Source of the DNA: NIOZ-UU13 sp964444135
GTDB lineage: Bacteria > Planctomycetota > Phycisphaerae > Sedimentisphaerales > Anaerobacaceae
NCBI GenBank assembly: GCA_964444135.1
Contig: CAYUFX010000011.1
Coordinates: 7,918 to 71,917 of the forward strand
Direction: 5' to 3'
DNA: 64,000 nucleotides
Below, in pieces: positions 1-8,432 of the stretch. A program made the position numbers and the translations under genes. The notes under the pieces are model-generated. The model saw only the letters and a list, made by a program, of their open reading frames with translations. It searched no databases and had not been told where the DNA came from. Each line of letters opens with the position of its first letter. Position 1 is the first letter of the stretch.

Positions 1-148
1 TGAAGTTGAGAACGCCGCTCGCGCTTCGTACACGCGTTCACTTGGAATATCGGCGGCGGACAAAGAATGGCTGATGGATATTACCGAGCAGCAGTGGGCC
101 AATCTGCCCCGGGAATACGAGTGGCTGCGCGACTGGGAAGTCGTTTAG
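1..148 (+). CDS. 3' end of an unrecognised protein
   Basis: An open frame enters from the left edge (codons start at base 2) and ends at TAG 146-148, giving the last 48 residues, ending DWEVV. The stretch is acidic and aromatic-rich (several Trp and Glu), with no signal or membrane segment. I do not recognise a family from this fragment. It is followed by a GC-rich palindromic repeat, so it is probably the last gene of its transcript. Confidence 0.55.
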   Translation, partial: EVENAARASYTRSLGISAADKEWLMDITEQQWANLPREYEWLRDWEVV

Positions 149-244
149 TCGCTTTATCAGAAATCAGAACTTTGATGATTTACAGAATGGCGGTTGCACG
201 CAAGCCTACCTGCCGGTGCAGGATTTAAACCGGTAGTGGGCGGT

Positions 245-326
245 GCCCCCGCCGTTTTGCTTCGCACCCGTGCCTGCGAAACCGACAGGTACAGGCAGGT
301 GCAGGCAAAAGCGAAGCAGCGGGGGC
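245..326. repeat. GC-rich palindromic repeat (GCCCCCGC arms)
   Basis: The arms GCCCCCGC (245-252) and GCGGGGGC (319-326), extended by TTTGCTTCGC / GCGAAGC, fold into a hairpin that encloses smaller TGCCTGC/GCAGGCA inverted repeats. Related hairpins occur at 4407-4447 and 12421-12456, so this is a dispersed palindromic (REP-like) element. Its position after the gene ending at 148 would also let it protect or end that transcript. Confidence 0.6.
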
Positions 327-344
327 TGCTTTGATTTGGTCTAA

Positions 345-518
345 AGAGTTATGCAAAATTGAGGTTAGGCATATATTATTTAAGAAAATGAGGTTTTTGA
401 TTTTCTTAAATAATCACCTAACTGCTTATTACACAATAACTTACTGTTTGAAAAGAAAAAATCAAAAAACGATTTTTTCTTTTCAAAGTATGCCTAACCT
501 CAATTTTGCATAACACAT
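345..518. mobile_element. Foldback MITE with 26-bp perfect terminal inverted repeats
   Basis: Bases 348-373 are the exact reverse complement of 489-514 (26 bp). The element is bracketed by an 11-bp exact direct repeat, ATTTGGTCTAA, at 334-344 and 519-529, which fits a target-site duplication. Inside are two further perfect hairpins: 375-389/400-414 (15 bp) and 450-463/471-484 (14 bp). It is AT-rich and encodes no transposase; the open frame across it is chance. An 11-bp duplication suits IS4-type transposases (known for that family), but the parent element is not in the window. It sits just upstream of the ribosome site of the cytochrome gene. Confidence 0.8.
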
Positions 519-545
519 ATTTGGTCTAATACAAGGAGAAAACCA

Positions 546-1616
546 GTGCGCTTGAATAATCGAACTAATTTGTATCTTGCGGGGGGGATACTTGTTTTTG
601 CCGCTTTTGCATGTGTGTTCACCGTTTGTTTTGCAGAGGAGCAGCAGGCTGAAAAAACGAGTGGAAACACCAAGTGTTACGTTTGCCATCCCGATCTTAA
701 AACTGAGGAGCTCACGACAGACCATCTGGATATGGATGTTACCTGTGATGAATGCCACGGCTTATCGACTGAGCACATGCACGATGAGATGCTGATGACG
801 CAGCCCGACCTTCTGTTTGGCCGGGCGGAGGTAAATAAGATGTGCTCAAATCCTTCATGCCACAAGCCGGGCGGAGAACGCAGTGTTTATGGCCTTGCGG
901 ACCACATAGACCCTGTGGCGGTGGAGGCCTTTTTAGAGAAATGGCACGGCCGAATCCGTCCGAACGGCCGGGCGGTTACGCATGATTCGGTCTGCACAGA
1001 CTGCCACGGCACACATAACATCACCAAGCCGATAAACACGTCCGAGGATGAGCAAGCTGTCGAATGGATTACCGCTTTCAATGGCCGCGACCTTGCTGGC
1101 TGGCAGCCTTCCGGCAGCGCTTCCTGGGGCGTTAAGCGAGGCCGAATCATTGCGAGGCCCGGGGCAAACGGCAAAGGCGGTGTTCTTTGGACCAAGGCCG
1201 AGTATGAAGACTACCTGCTGGCGGTAACGTTCCAGGCTGCGTGGCCTATCCACGCCGGTATCCGGCTGCGCGGCACAGGGTCAGAGCAAGGCCCAGAGCA
1301 AAGGGCGCGGATTGAGATATTCGAGAGTCAGAAGCCCTTAGCCTTTACCGGCAGCGTTTATGTGCAGGGAAAGGGACTGGCTCTGGTGAACCTGAGCGAA
1401 GACCTTGTGGACCGTGAAGGCTGGAATACCCTTTCGGTCAAGGTTGAGGGTGATAGAATCCAGGTCTGGCTCAACGGAGAGGAAATCGGCGTTGTCCGGG
1501 TGAGCAGGCCAGGAAAAGGAAAAATCGGGCTGTATATTGAAGGACAGCCTACATCCAAATCCACAGAACTGCAAATCCGCGAAGTGCAAATCCAAAAGCT
1601 GCGTAAAGCAGAGTGA
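546..1616 (+). CDS. Multihaem c-type cytochrome fused to a DUF1080 domain
   Basis: A 356-residue secreted protein. It starts at GTG 546, chosen because AAGGAG lies at 532-537. A signal or anchor segment covers residues 10-30. Four haem-binding motifs follow: C44-C47-H48, C67-C70-H71, a CX4CH site C100-C105-H106, and C150-C153-H154. From about residue 176 the sequence FNGRDLAGW opens a DUF1080 (3-keto-disaccharide hydrolase/LamG-like jelly roll) domain running to the C terminus. The family link is from motif recognition. The joining of an electron-transfer module to a sugar-binding or sugar-hydrolysing fold suggests a role in periplasmic carbohydrate oxidation; that is inference. A MITE lies directly upstream and may have replaced its native promoter. 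Confidence 0.8.
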   Translation: MRLNNRTNLYLAGGILVFAAFACVFTVCFAEEQQAEKTSGNTKCYVCHPDLKTEELTTDHLDMDVTCDECHGLSTEHMHDEMLMTQPDLLFGRAEVNKMCSNPSCHKPGGERSVYGLADHIDPVAVEAFLEKWHGRIRPNGRAVTHDSVCTDCHGTHNITKPINTSEDEQAVEWITAFNGRDLAGWQPSGSASWGVKRGRIIARPGANGKGGVLWTKAEYEDYLLAVTFQAAWPIHAGIRLRGTGSEQGPEQRARIEIFESQKPLAFTGSVYVQGKGLALVNLSEDLVDREGWNTLSVKVEGDRIQVWLNGEEIGVVRVSRPGKGKIGLYIEGQPTSKSTELQIREVQIQKLRKAE

Positions 1617-1672
1617 ATAAACACAGAAAATTAAACTGGTGAAATACAGGATACTCGAAAGAGGGAAAAAGT

Positions 1673-1735
1673 TTATCAGGTTATCAGAAAATCAGGGTGC
1701 AGGTTATTAGGACAGCAGGGTATCAGGTAGAAGAA
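1673..1735. repeat. Degenerate GGTTATCAG-type short repeats
   Basis: Several imperfect copies of a 9-11-base word (ATCAGGTTATCAG, GCAGGTTATTAGG, GGTATCAGG) follow the cytochrome gene. The same word in reverse orientation (CTGATAACC) recurs at 63655-63715. I see no gene in 1617-1853. Confidence 0.35.
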
Positions 1736-1853
1736 CAAGAGAAGGAAGACGGGAGGCAGTGACGAGCGACAAAAACAGGCGGGGCTTGGGCTAATTCAGG
1801 GTAAACTCTGTCGAAGGATCCAAAATCTCAGTTGCGGAGTGGCTACAATCTGC

Positions 1854-2267
1854 TCAACCTGGAGGATGGAAAAAAGGCTGATTCCGAATCTCGTCAAATG
1901 CTTCTTCCATCGAAAGGTCGGTGAACACTTCTTGCCACTTGCCTGTGTGTCGCATGTACGCCAAATTGAAACGCCCGTTCGCCATGTATGCAAGTCGCGT
2001 AAAGCTGTCTTCGAAAAACGGCGATAGTGCATTGGGACCCGGAGAGGCGTACTTGGCGCGGAAGTGTAGGCAATTCTTATGCCACTTCGTATAGATATCG
2101 ACGATGTAGTTGAACCTCGGCTTCTTGGGCGGCGGCTTTATATATCGTGGCTTAAACACGGTCTCGACGATTTCGTCCGCCTTGGCTGTAATTTCATTCC
2201 TTACCGAATCCGGGATGCGTGAAGCAGGTCGTGGGCTGTAAACCCATTGTCGTGGTATTTTTGCCAT
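1854..2267 (-). CDS. Conserved-looking hypothetical protein
   Basis: A 137-residue soluble protein, basic in its first half (Pro/Lys-rich at residues 40-50) and rich in aromatic residues. I do not recognise a named domain. The frame also allows GTG at 2273, but GGAGA (2276-2280) is only two bases from that codon and a normal eight bases from ATG 2267, so the latter is chosen. It has no signal peptide or membrane segment. It shares direction with the two membrane/lipoprotein genes at 2346-3548, but spacing gives no clear operon. Confidence 0.6.
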   Translation of the reverse strand: MAKIPRQWVYSPRPASRIPDSVRNEITAKADEIVETVFKPRYIKPPPKKPRFNYIVDIYTKWHKNCLHFRAKYASPGPNALSPFFEDSFTRLAYMANGRFNLAYMRHTGKWQEVFTDLSMEEAFDEIRNQPFFHPPG

Positions 2268-2345
2268 ATTCACATTCTCCAGTCATTATGTTTAGTCACC
2301 GTTTTCTGTCCACTGTCCCCAGCCATTAATAGATGGCTATACTTA

Positions 2346-2999
2346 TTATTCTTTGATCCTCCTGAAAATATATCGAGACAAGATAAATGCTAAGAAGACA
2401 GATACAATAAGCACAGGAAATAAACCTATAACAAGATGATCTTCATCGAATAAAATTTGCTGTACCTTTATAAGTCCTATTCCTCCTAAAGCCGTTCCAA
2501 AAAATACAACAATAATGAAAATGATCAACGAAGTACAAATCGCTATTAAAAATCGCAAGTTTTTTGTTGCTCTTATCATACTTTCTGATCTTTTAAATAA
2601 CAAGATTCGCTGTTTCATTCGCAACCATCCGCCCAAAATAAATGACGTAACTAATAATATCAATCCAAGTATTTGATACCAAATTGGCACAGTACTTACA
2701 GTACTTTTAGATGTGCACGTAAAGTATAGAGAGATTAATGAAGAAAAAATAGCAAGTACAATTGTGTGTATAATTTCATTCCTTTGTGCTATAAAAGCTG
2801 TTACAAATCCTCCGATTATTCCATAAATAGATGATATTAATAGAATAATCAATAGCCATCCAACTGAAAGTTGCACGTCAGGTTGGAAAGTCTCCACGTT
2901 AAAGATAGCAATTGCTATCATCGTTATTATAAAACCGAAAAAAGCAACAAACCAACCTGACGGGATAGAGATGATGCTTCTTATAAGTTTTTTATTCAT
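2346..2999 (-). CDS. Hypothetical integral membrane protein
   Basis: 217 residues with about six hydrophobic segments separated by short loops and a basic C terminus (SRYIFRRIKE), so the tail is probably cytoplasmic. A conserved-looking EDxLVIG loop precedes the last segment. No transporter motif or named family could be recognised. It is very AT-rich compared with its flanks, which may mean recent acquisition. It is followed on the same strand by the hypothetical frame ending at 1854 and preceded by a lipoprotein gene 66 bases away. Confidence 0.6.
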   Translation of the reverse strand: MNKKLIRSIISIPSGWFVAFFGFIITMIAIAIFNVETFQPDVQLSVGWLLIILLISSIYGIIGGFVTAFIAQRNEIIHTIVLAIFSSLISLYFTCTSKSTVSTVPIWYQILGLILLVTSFILGGWLRMKQRILLFKRSESMIRATKNLRFLIAICTSLIIFIIVVFFGTALGGIGLIKVQQILFDEDHLVIGLFPVLIVSVFLAFILSRYIFRRIKE

Positions 3000-3065
3000 A
3001 AATATTTTTTCGAATAACGAAAAGCTCAGCGGCCCACATCATTGTAGGTCCGCTGGAGCGACCTG

Positions 3066-3548
3066 TTAGGGTATACCCGCGCTCCGTTCGACAATCTCCT
3101 TAACTTCATCTACGGTTTTGTTATCACGATAACCAGAGACCTTCTGTATGCCAAACTTTTTAGGAGGTTTATCAACGGCTTCAAGGCCAACCATATCAAA
3201 ACCATCAAGATTGAGATTCTGTGCGGCGAGGACGTATATATCACTGAACTCTTTTTCCCTGATGACTTCGTCGTTTGGATCCTTCGAGAGAAATCTGATT
3301 GTAAGCATACGTTTTTGTTCGTCTGTAAAGAACAATTCACCAACGCTCAGTATCCTATATTCCGTGCCGTTTGGAGTCATCCAAATAGCAATTGGAGGCT
3401 TGACATTGGAGGTCATCTGGGACTGCTGTTCAGTATTGGCAGTATCGCTTTCGGTGGAATTAGCTGAAGGTTTGTCGTCGCAACTGGTCACAATTGCTTG
3501 TAATAGGATAACGGTTACGATAAGTGTTAAAAGGGTAATTCTATTCAT
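3066..3548 (-). CDS. Hypothetical lipoprotein
   Basis: 160 residues. The N terminus MNRITLLTLI plus a hydrophobic run ends in IVTSC, a good lipobox with the lipidated Cys at residue 23. A Ser/Thr/Asn/Gln-rich linker (residues 27-50) leads to a compact mixed alpha/beta domain of about 110 residues without recognised motifs. The protein is expected on the periplasmic face of a membrane. The next gene downstream on this strand is a membrane protein, so they may work together; that is inference from position only. Confidence 0.6.
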   Translation of the reverse strand: MNRITLLTLIVTVILLQAIVTSCDDKPSANSTESDTANTEQQSQMTSNVKPPIAIWMTPNGTEYRILSVGELFFTDEQKRMLTIRFLSKDPNDEVIREKEFSDIYVLAAQNLNLDGFDMVGLEAVDKPPKKFGIQKVSGYRDNKTVDEVKEIVERSAGIP

Positions 3549-3971
3549 AATCTTGTATTCCTAAGGTTGTGCAGTTCAGCGGCCCTACAGTATGTTGAAA
3601 GCACTAAATCCGAAACAAGTTCAAAATGCGAATTTTCAAATGTTCAAAAGCAAATAATGGTGTGCAGTGCACACCCTACGAATTCATATACCGCTACGCT
3701 TTGTTAGAAGTATAGGTGTATTTTCGGGAAAGGCAAGGGAAAAATCCCGGCAATGCCGGGAAGACCAAAACACGAAATCCTAAACTCGAAACAAATTCAA
3801 ATAACCGAAATCAGAAATTCAAAACGAGATTGCTTCGTCGCTGCGCTCTTCGCAATGACAAGGTGAATGTCGAATAACGAATAAAGAAACTGGATTCCCG
3901 CTTGCGCGGGAATGACAATGATGGCAAGCGATCAGGTTGATTAGAGGAATTTGGTCTTATAAAAAGAATGG
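3549..3971. repeat. Intergenic stretch of decayed palindromic repeats
   Basis: No credible gene. It holds several short palindromes: a GTGTGCAGTGCACAC hairpin near 3660, CCCGGCAATGCCGGG near 3747-3761, an ATTGCTTCGTCGCTGCGCTC unit near 3830, and GGATTCCCGCTTGCGCGGGAATGAC at 3892-3916. The last belongs to the dispersed GTCATTCCCGCGAAAGCGGGAATCC family seen at 16819, 35415, 36137 and 40204. Confidence 0.6.
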
Positions 3972-6251
3972 TTATGGCCAGAGGTGGTTATCGAGCCAGT
4001 TGTCGGCGAGGAGGGCGAAGTCTTTGAAGTCAATGCGGTTGTCGCTGTTCAAATCGGCCGGCAAGAGCAACGGCAGGTCGAAGATGCCGGTGCCGTTGGT
4101 AGCGACATAGACAATCTCGGCTTGTGAGAGGGTATAGTCATAAATTCGGAAATCGTCGATTAGGCCGTCATAGCCGCCGTACCATCCTGAGCCGATTTCA
4201 AATGAGGTGATTGCTGATATGATTGAGTTTGCGCCTGTGCGGCTGTCGTAAAGGAGGCCATTGAGGAAAATCTGCATTTTCCCGGTTCCGGCATCCTTAG
4301 TGAATGCCCAATGGTTCCATCGGCCCGACCATTCGGTTTTGTATTTGTGGCTACCACTAAGACGGCTGTCGAAAGACCAGGGCGAGCCGCAATCCCAATT
4401 ATATTTGCCCCCGCTGCTTCGCCCTTGTGAAGCAAGACGGCGGGGGTTATACCAGCAGCCGAGGTTGATGGCTATCGTGGGGTCATAAATATTATAAGCG
4501 TAGTTTGAGCAGCAGAGCGTATCGGTGTGATGGATTGAGTCTGTGCCATATTGCCAGAAGGCAATAGTTATTGCGGTTCTGATTCTTGCAAATAAAAAGG
4601 GAGCGTCGGTTATCTCCACAGAATCCTTGTAGCCATCGAAGCTGATTGCCCGGCCATAGACGCCCTCGATATAAGCTGGGCTGCCGTGTATTTGGCCGTG
4701 GGCGCTGCCGGCGCTGTCGTCGGCGCTGCCGTCAAACTTATACCAGGCGACCGGGGCTTTAGGAGCTGCTGCCGGATAAATCTTATATCCTTTATCGAGC
4801 CAGGTATTTGCCAAATCCTGAAGGTCCTGAAAGTCAACGGCACAGTCGCCATCGAAATCGGCGTCCGGCTTGTTCTCTTGAAGGCATCTGGATGGATACA
4901 GCCTGATATCATCGAAGAATACGGTGCCGATACCAAGACCCGGTGATTCGGGTGGGTGGTTACGAAAACCGATAGAGATGCTTTCGATGTTACTGAAGTT
5001 CAGGTCGAGGTTTTGCAGGTCGATTCTCCAGGGCTGCCAGGTTTCACTGCTGATGTCGTTGACATCGCCATCGTACGGCACGACTTTATTGACATCGCCG
5101 TCACTTAGAGCGATATACATCTGCGTATTGGTATCGTTATCTACCTGGCCGTAGAAGAACAGCTCCAGAGATGCGATTCCGGCTGAGGCCCAATCCTGCG
5201 GAGAGCTGAATGTGTATGCGGCCTCAGAAAAAAAAACAGGGTCGTAGTAGTAGCGAAATGCCATTGACTGCCGGCATTTGTAAACGGGCTTAGGTTTTTT
5301 TGACAGGTAGATATATGCCTGGTCGATTTGTGTCCAGGTATGATATATTTTTTTGGAACTATCGTATGACTCGAAATTGTCCACTACAAGATAATCGGCT
5401 GTCGTGAATTTCCAGATATCGCCCATCCGGGGGCTGTTGACATCTGCATCATTGAGCTCATCGAGACGCCAATAGTAAGTTTTGCTTAGTTCAAGGGCAG
5501 GGGGGGTGAAGCTGTTGGCATCCTGCGGCTGTGGCGGTACGCTGACGGGGGTCGCACTTTCGTCCACGTCAGTAAGGGCGGTACCGATATAGACAATGTG
5601 TTTTTCTGCTGAACGTCCGGGTGACCATTTCAGGACGGTATTTAGGGGTACATTTTTGACGCCATCAGGGGGGGTTGGATTACAGGCGGTATAGCCGCAA
5701 TCAGCGTTAATCCGCGCACGTACGTTAGCTAAATCAAAGCCTGGCGAGCCTCCTCTAAGGTCTAATCCAACGATACGTATTGTAGATGGTACAAACGGCA
5801 GTGAAATACCGGCAATATCGAAGCCGATTTCGGTTTGTTCGTAGAAGCCGATATCCGGAACCAAAGCGTAGCCAAGCAAATACTCCCGGTCGGAACCGTC
5901 CGTAATAAAAACGAAGGCTTGTTCGTCAACGGCGTCAAGTTCAATAAGGAATATATCATCTCCCGGGCCATCGACGATTTTGCCGCGAAACTTCAACTCG
6001 ACCCAGTGGTCCGTGGGTATTGTGACGCCGGAAAGCTCTGAGGGCGGATGACCAATGAGCAACTCTTCCGGGATTACCGGCACGGGCCAGCGGCCGTCTA
6101 TATCCATACCATACCAACAATCCTCGTCAGGATTATACACATCGAGCAGATAATATGGATATTCGAACGATGTCTCCTGGGGTAAAGCTACGCCACTAAA
6201 TGTGAGAACTAAATAGATAACTACCGAAGTTAATAAGCAGTTTTTTTTCAT
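3972..6251 (-). CDS. Secreted LamG / dockerin-like exoprotein
   Basis: 759 residues from ATG 6251, chosen because GGAGGG lies five bases upstream; the frame runs 15 codons further but without a ribosome site. A signal peptide ends near ALPQ. Next come a beta-rich N-terminal region, an Fn3-like module (NPTPPDGVKNVPL...YYWRLDELNDAD), a jelly-roll module ending FFDDIRLY, a dockerin-like EF repeat (DADFDGDCAVDFQDLQDLA), a LamG domain (VAWYKFDGSADDSAG to GLIDDFRIYDYTLSQAEI) and a second dockerin-like repeat at the C terminus (ADLNSDNRIDFKDFALLA). Likely an extracellular carbohydrate-binding protein. A 41-bp palindromic repeat is read in frame inside the LamG domain. Confidence 0.8.
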   Translation of the reverse strand: MKKNCLLTSVVIYLVLTFSGVALPQETSFEYPYYLLDVYNPDEDCWYGMDIDGRWPVPVIPEELLIGHPPSELSGVTIPTDHWVELKFRGKIVDGPGDDIFLIELDAVDEQAFVFITDGSDREYLLGYALVPDIGFYEQTEIGFDIAGISLPFVPSTIRIVGLDLRGGSPGFDLANVRARINADCGYTACNPTPPDGVKNVPLNTVLKWSPGRSAEKHIVYIGTALTDVDESATPVSVPPQPQDANSFTPPALELSKTYYWRLDELNDADVNSPRMGDIWKFTTADYLVVDNFESYDSSKKIYHTWTQIDQAYIYLSKKPKPVYKCRQSMAFRYYYDPVFFSEAAYTFSSPQDWASAGIASLELFFYGQVDNDTNTQMYIALSDGDVNKVVPYDGDVNDISSETWQPWRIDLQNLDLNFSNIESISIGFRNHPPESPGLGIGTVFFDDIRLYPSRCLQENKPDADFDGDCAVDFQDLQDLANTWLDKGYKIYPAAAPKAPVAWYKFDGSADDSAGSAHGQIHGSPAYIEGVYGRAISFDGYKDSVEITDAPFLFARIRTAITIAFWQYGTDSIHHTDTLCCSNYAYNIYDPTIAINLGCWYNPRRLASQGRSSGGKYNWDCGSPWSFDSRLSGSHKYKTEWSGRWNHWAFTKDAGTGKMQIFLNGLLYDSRTGANSIISAITSFEIGSGWYGGYDGLIDDFRIYDYTLSQAEIVYVATNGTGIFDLPLLLPADLNSDNRIDFKDFALLADNWLDNHLWP
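4407..4447. repeat. Palindromic repeat inserted in frame in a LamG domain
   Basis: GCCCCCGCTGCTTCG (4407-4421) and GGCGGGGGT (4439-4447) form the arms of a GC-rich hairpin of the same type as 245-326 and 12421-12456, here inside a coding region. On the minus strand it adds about 14 residues (PRRLASQGRSSGGK) to the LamG domain without breaking the frame. Confidence 0.6.
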
Positions 6252-6687
6252 TCTTACCCTCCGGTCCAGCCGCAGAGCCAGCCCAGGAAATACCAAGTTT
6301 GTTAATTGGTGAGTAGTTAATTGGTTAATTTGTAATACTTTACTCGCTACTCACTAATTAACCATTCACCATTTGGTGCTTCGGATTTTAATAAAAAAAA
6401 CGGATTTTCGCGATTACATTGCGCTGTAGTATTAAAAAGATACTATCATTTTTGTGTCCATAATGCAAGAGGAAATCGCATCTGGATTACAGTAAGATAT
6501 GAGAAGACCGCAATCGCAGAGAAAAAACTTGATATGTGAGAAATTATTGGTAAACTTCCGGCGACAGTTCGTCGTGCGTGCCTTCGTCTCGCTCGAAGCC
6601 GAGCGTCTGTGTGCAGTATAGAGCAAATGCAAATACGCAATATAGAATACGAGAGACGAACAGAAACTATCAGAAGGGATACTTGAA
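6252..6687. other. Divergent intergenic region with an imperfect hairpin
   Basis: The promoter region between the LamG exoprotein (leftward) and the nucleotide-sugar dehydrogenase (rightward). It holds a long imperfect inverted repeat, 6307-6371, built from TGGTGAGTAGTTAATTGG and its near complement. I see no convincing gene in the rest. GAAGGGATAC at about 6673-6682 supplies the ribosome site of the downstream gene. Confidence 0.45.
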
Positions 6688-8331
6688 ATGGCTAACTATT
6701 CAGTAAGTCCTGCAGGTGAAAGGTTTGCTATCCCTGAGGAGGACCAGTACGCAGCCGAGTTTAAACGTATTGAGTCGCTCGTAGAAGCGGCACGAAACGA
6801 GGACAAAGAAATCGTTGTGGTAATGGGCGTTGGCTTTGTAGGTGCGGTTATGGCGGCCATTATTGCTGACAGCGTTGATAAGAAAAGAGGCGAACCGAGC
6901 AAGTTCGTCATCGGCTGTCAGCGGCCCAGCGTCCGCAGCTACTGGAAGATTCCACTGCTTAGTCGAGGCATATCACCTGTTAAGGCCGAAGACCCAGAAG
7001 TCGAGCCGATGATTGCCCGCTGCGTGCTCGAGAAAAAAACGCTCACTGCCACCTACAACAGTGACTGCCTCAAGTTAGCAGACTGTGTGGTTGTTGATGT
7101 CCAGTGTGATTATACAAAAAACGACCTCGGCAATATGCGGACGGGCAAAGTGGAAATGAGCGCGCTGGAAGCGACAATAAAAACCATCGGTGGGAAAGTG
7201 CCGTCGAATTGCCTTACTCTGATTGAAACGACCGTGGCGCCGGGCACAACAGAGCTTGTTGCCTGGCCGATTATGAAAAAGGCCTTTGCCGAGCGCGGTA
7301 TAGATACAGAACCACTGCTGGCCCACAGTTTCGAGCGGGTCATGCCCGGCAGACATTACGTTTCGTCGATACGGGATTTCTGGCGGGTCTGCTCCGGCTG
7401 TAATGACAAGGCAAGAAAACGTGTCGAGAAGTTCCTCAAAGAAGTGCTGAACACCGAAGAATTTCCGCTGACAGTTATGGACCGCCCCATTGAGTCAGAG
7501 ACTACCAAAATCGTCGAGAATTCTTTTCGTGCAACCATACTGGCATTTCTTGATGAGTGGAGTCTTTTCGCAGAGCGCAACGGCGTGGACCTGATTAAGG
7601 TCATCAAGGCTATCAAGGTCCGTCCCACTCACAGCAATATCATATTTCCAGGTCCGGGCATCGGCGGATACTGCCTGCCAAAGGACGGCGGACTCGGATA
7701 CTGGGCATATAAGCATATTCTCGGATTCGATGATGATATATTCAGGATAACAACAGCAGCAATCGACATCAACGACACGCGCGGTCTTCACGTAGCGACG
7801 TTAACACAAGAAGCCCTTGAAAATATGGGTCGGGAAGTAGCCGGCGCGGCCGTGCTTCTATGCGGGGCAAGTTATCGGCAGGATGTCGGTGACAGCCGCT
7901 ACAGCGGCTCAGAGATAGTCGTTCGAAAGCTGACCGAGATGGGAGCCGAGATGAGAGTGCACGACCCGTATCTTGAACACTGGTACGAGCTGGAAAAACA
8001 GGATACTTATCCGGCACCGGGACACTCACGAGCGAGATTTTTCCAGAACCAGGATAAATTAGTCAATATTCGGGTTCAGCAGGACCTTGCTGCTGCGCTT
8101 AAGGGTGCCTTGGCAGTCATATTGGCGGTGCCGCATGAACCTTATCTGGAACTTGACCCCGAACAAATAGTTAACTGGGCGGGTGGACCGCTGGCGGTGA
8201 TTGATTGCTTCGGCATACTGGACGACGAGAAAATCCATCGGTATTTGGAACTCGGCTGTGAAGTAAAAGGTCTGGGCCGGGGACATATCGAGAGAATAAA
8301 GGAAGAAGTAAGAAGAAAGGAAGTGAGCTAA
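6688..8331 (+). CDS. Nucleotide-sugar (UDP-glucose/GDP-mannose type) dehydrogenase
   Basis: 547 residues, longer than the usual 430-450 because of an N-terminal extension (about 40 residues) and inserted loops. The Rossmann motif GVGFVG is at residues 47-52. The catalytic motif GPGIGGYCLPKD gives Cys329 and Lys332. A C-terminal UDP-binding domain follows (LLCGASYRQDVGDSRYSGS, DPYLEHW). By family, it oxidises the C6 hydroxyl of an NDP-sugar to a carboxylate with two NAD+, making uronic-acid donors for surface polysaccharide. A GT4 gene follows 101 bases downstream, which supports this role. The substrate sugar cannot be told from sequence. Confidence 0.85.
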   Translation: MANYSVSPAGERFAIPEEDQYAAEFKRIESLVEAARNEDKEIVVVMGVGFVGAVMAAIIADSVDKKRGEPSKFVIGCQRPSVRSYWKIPLLSRGISPVKAEDPEVEPMIARCVLEKKTLTATYNSDCLKLADCVVVDVQCDYTKNDLGNMRTGKVEMSALEATIKTIGGKVPSNCLTLIETTVAPGTTELVAWPIMKKAFAERGIDTEPLLAHSFERVMPGRHYVSSIRDFWRVCSGCNDKARKRVEKFLKEVLNTEEFPLTVMDRPIESETTKIVENSFRATILAFLDEWSLFAERNGVDLIKVIKAIKVRPTHSNIIFPGPGIGGYCLPKDGGLGYWAYKHILGFDDDIFRITTAAIDINDTRGLHVATLTQEALENMGREVAGAAVLLCGASYRQDVGDSRYSGSEIVVRKLTEMGAEMRVHDPYLEHWYELEKQDTYPAPGHSRARFFQNQDKLVNIRVQQDLAAALKGALAVILAVPHEPYLELDPEQIVNWAGGPLAVIDCFGILDDEKIHRYLELGCEVKGLGRGHIERIKEEVRRKEVS

Positions 8332-8372
8332 AGTTTGAAGTGCCTAAAGTGCCTAAAATTATGGATTATCTT

Positions 8373-8427
8373 TTCACTTTAGGCACTTTAGTTCACTTTA
8401 GGTACTTTAGTTCACTTTAGGCACTTT
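8373..8427. repeat. 19-bp tandem repeat before the glycosyltransferase
   Basis: Nearly three units of TTCACTTTAGGCACTTTAG begin at 8373, 8392 (one base changed) and 8411. The reverse complement of the core occurs at 8337-8357 (AAGTGCCTAAAGTGCCTAAA), so the region can also fold back on itself. The array ends five bases before the ATG of the next gene, leaving no room for a normal ribosome site. Confidence 0.75.
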
Positions 8428-8432
8428 TCAAT

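Noticed and set aside
331..513. 60-codon open frame on the plus strand
   Set aside because: It lies wholly within the foldback MITE (345-518), is made of its inverted repeats and has no ribosome site.
8373..8427. CRISPR array
   Set aside because: Units are contiguous with no spacers, only 19 bases long, and there are no cas genes; it is a simple tandem repeat.
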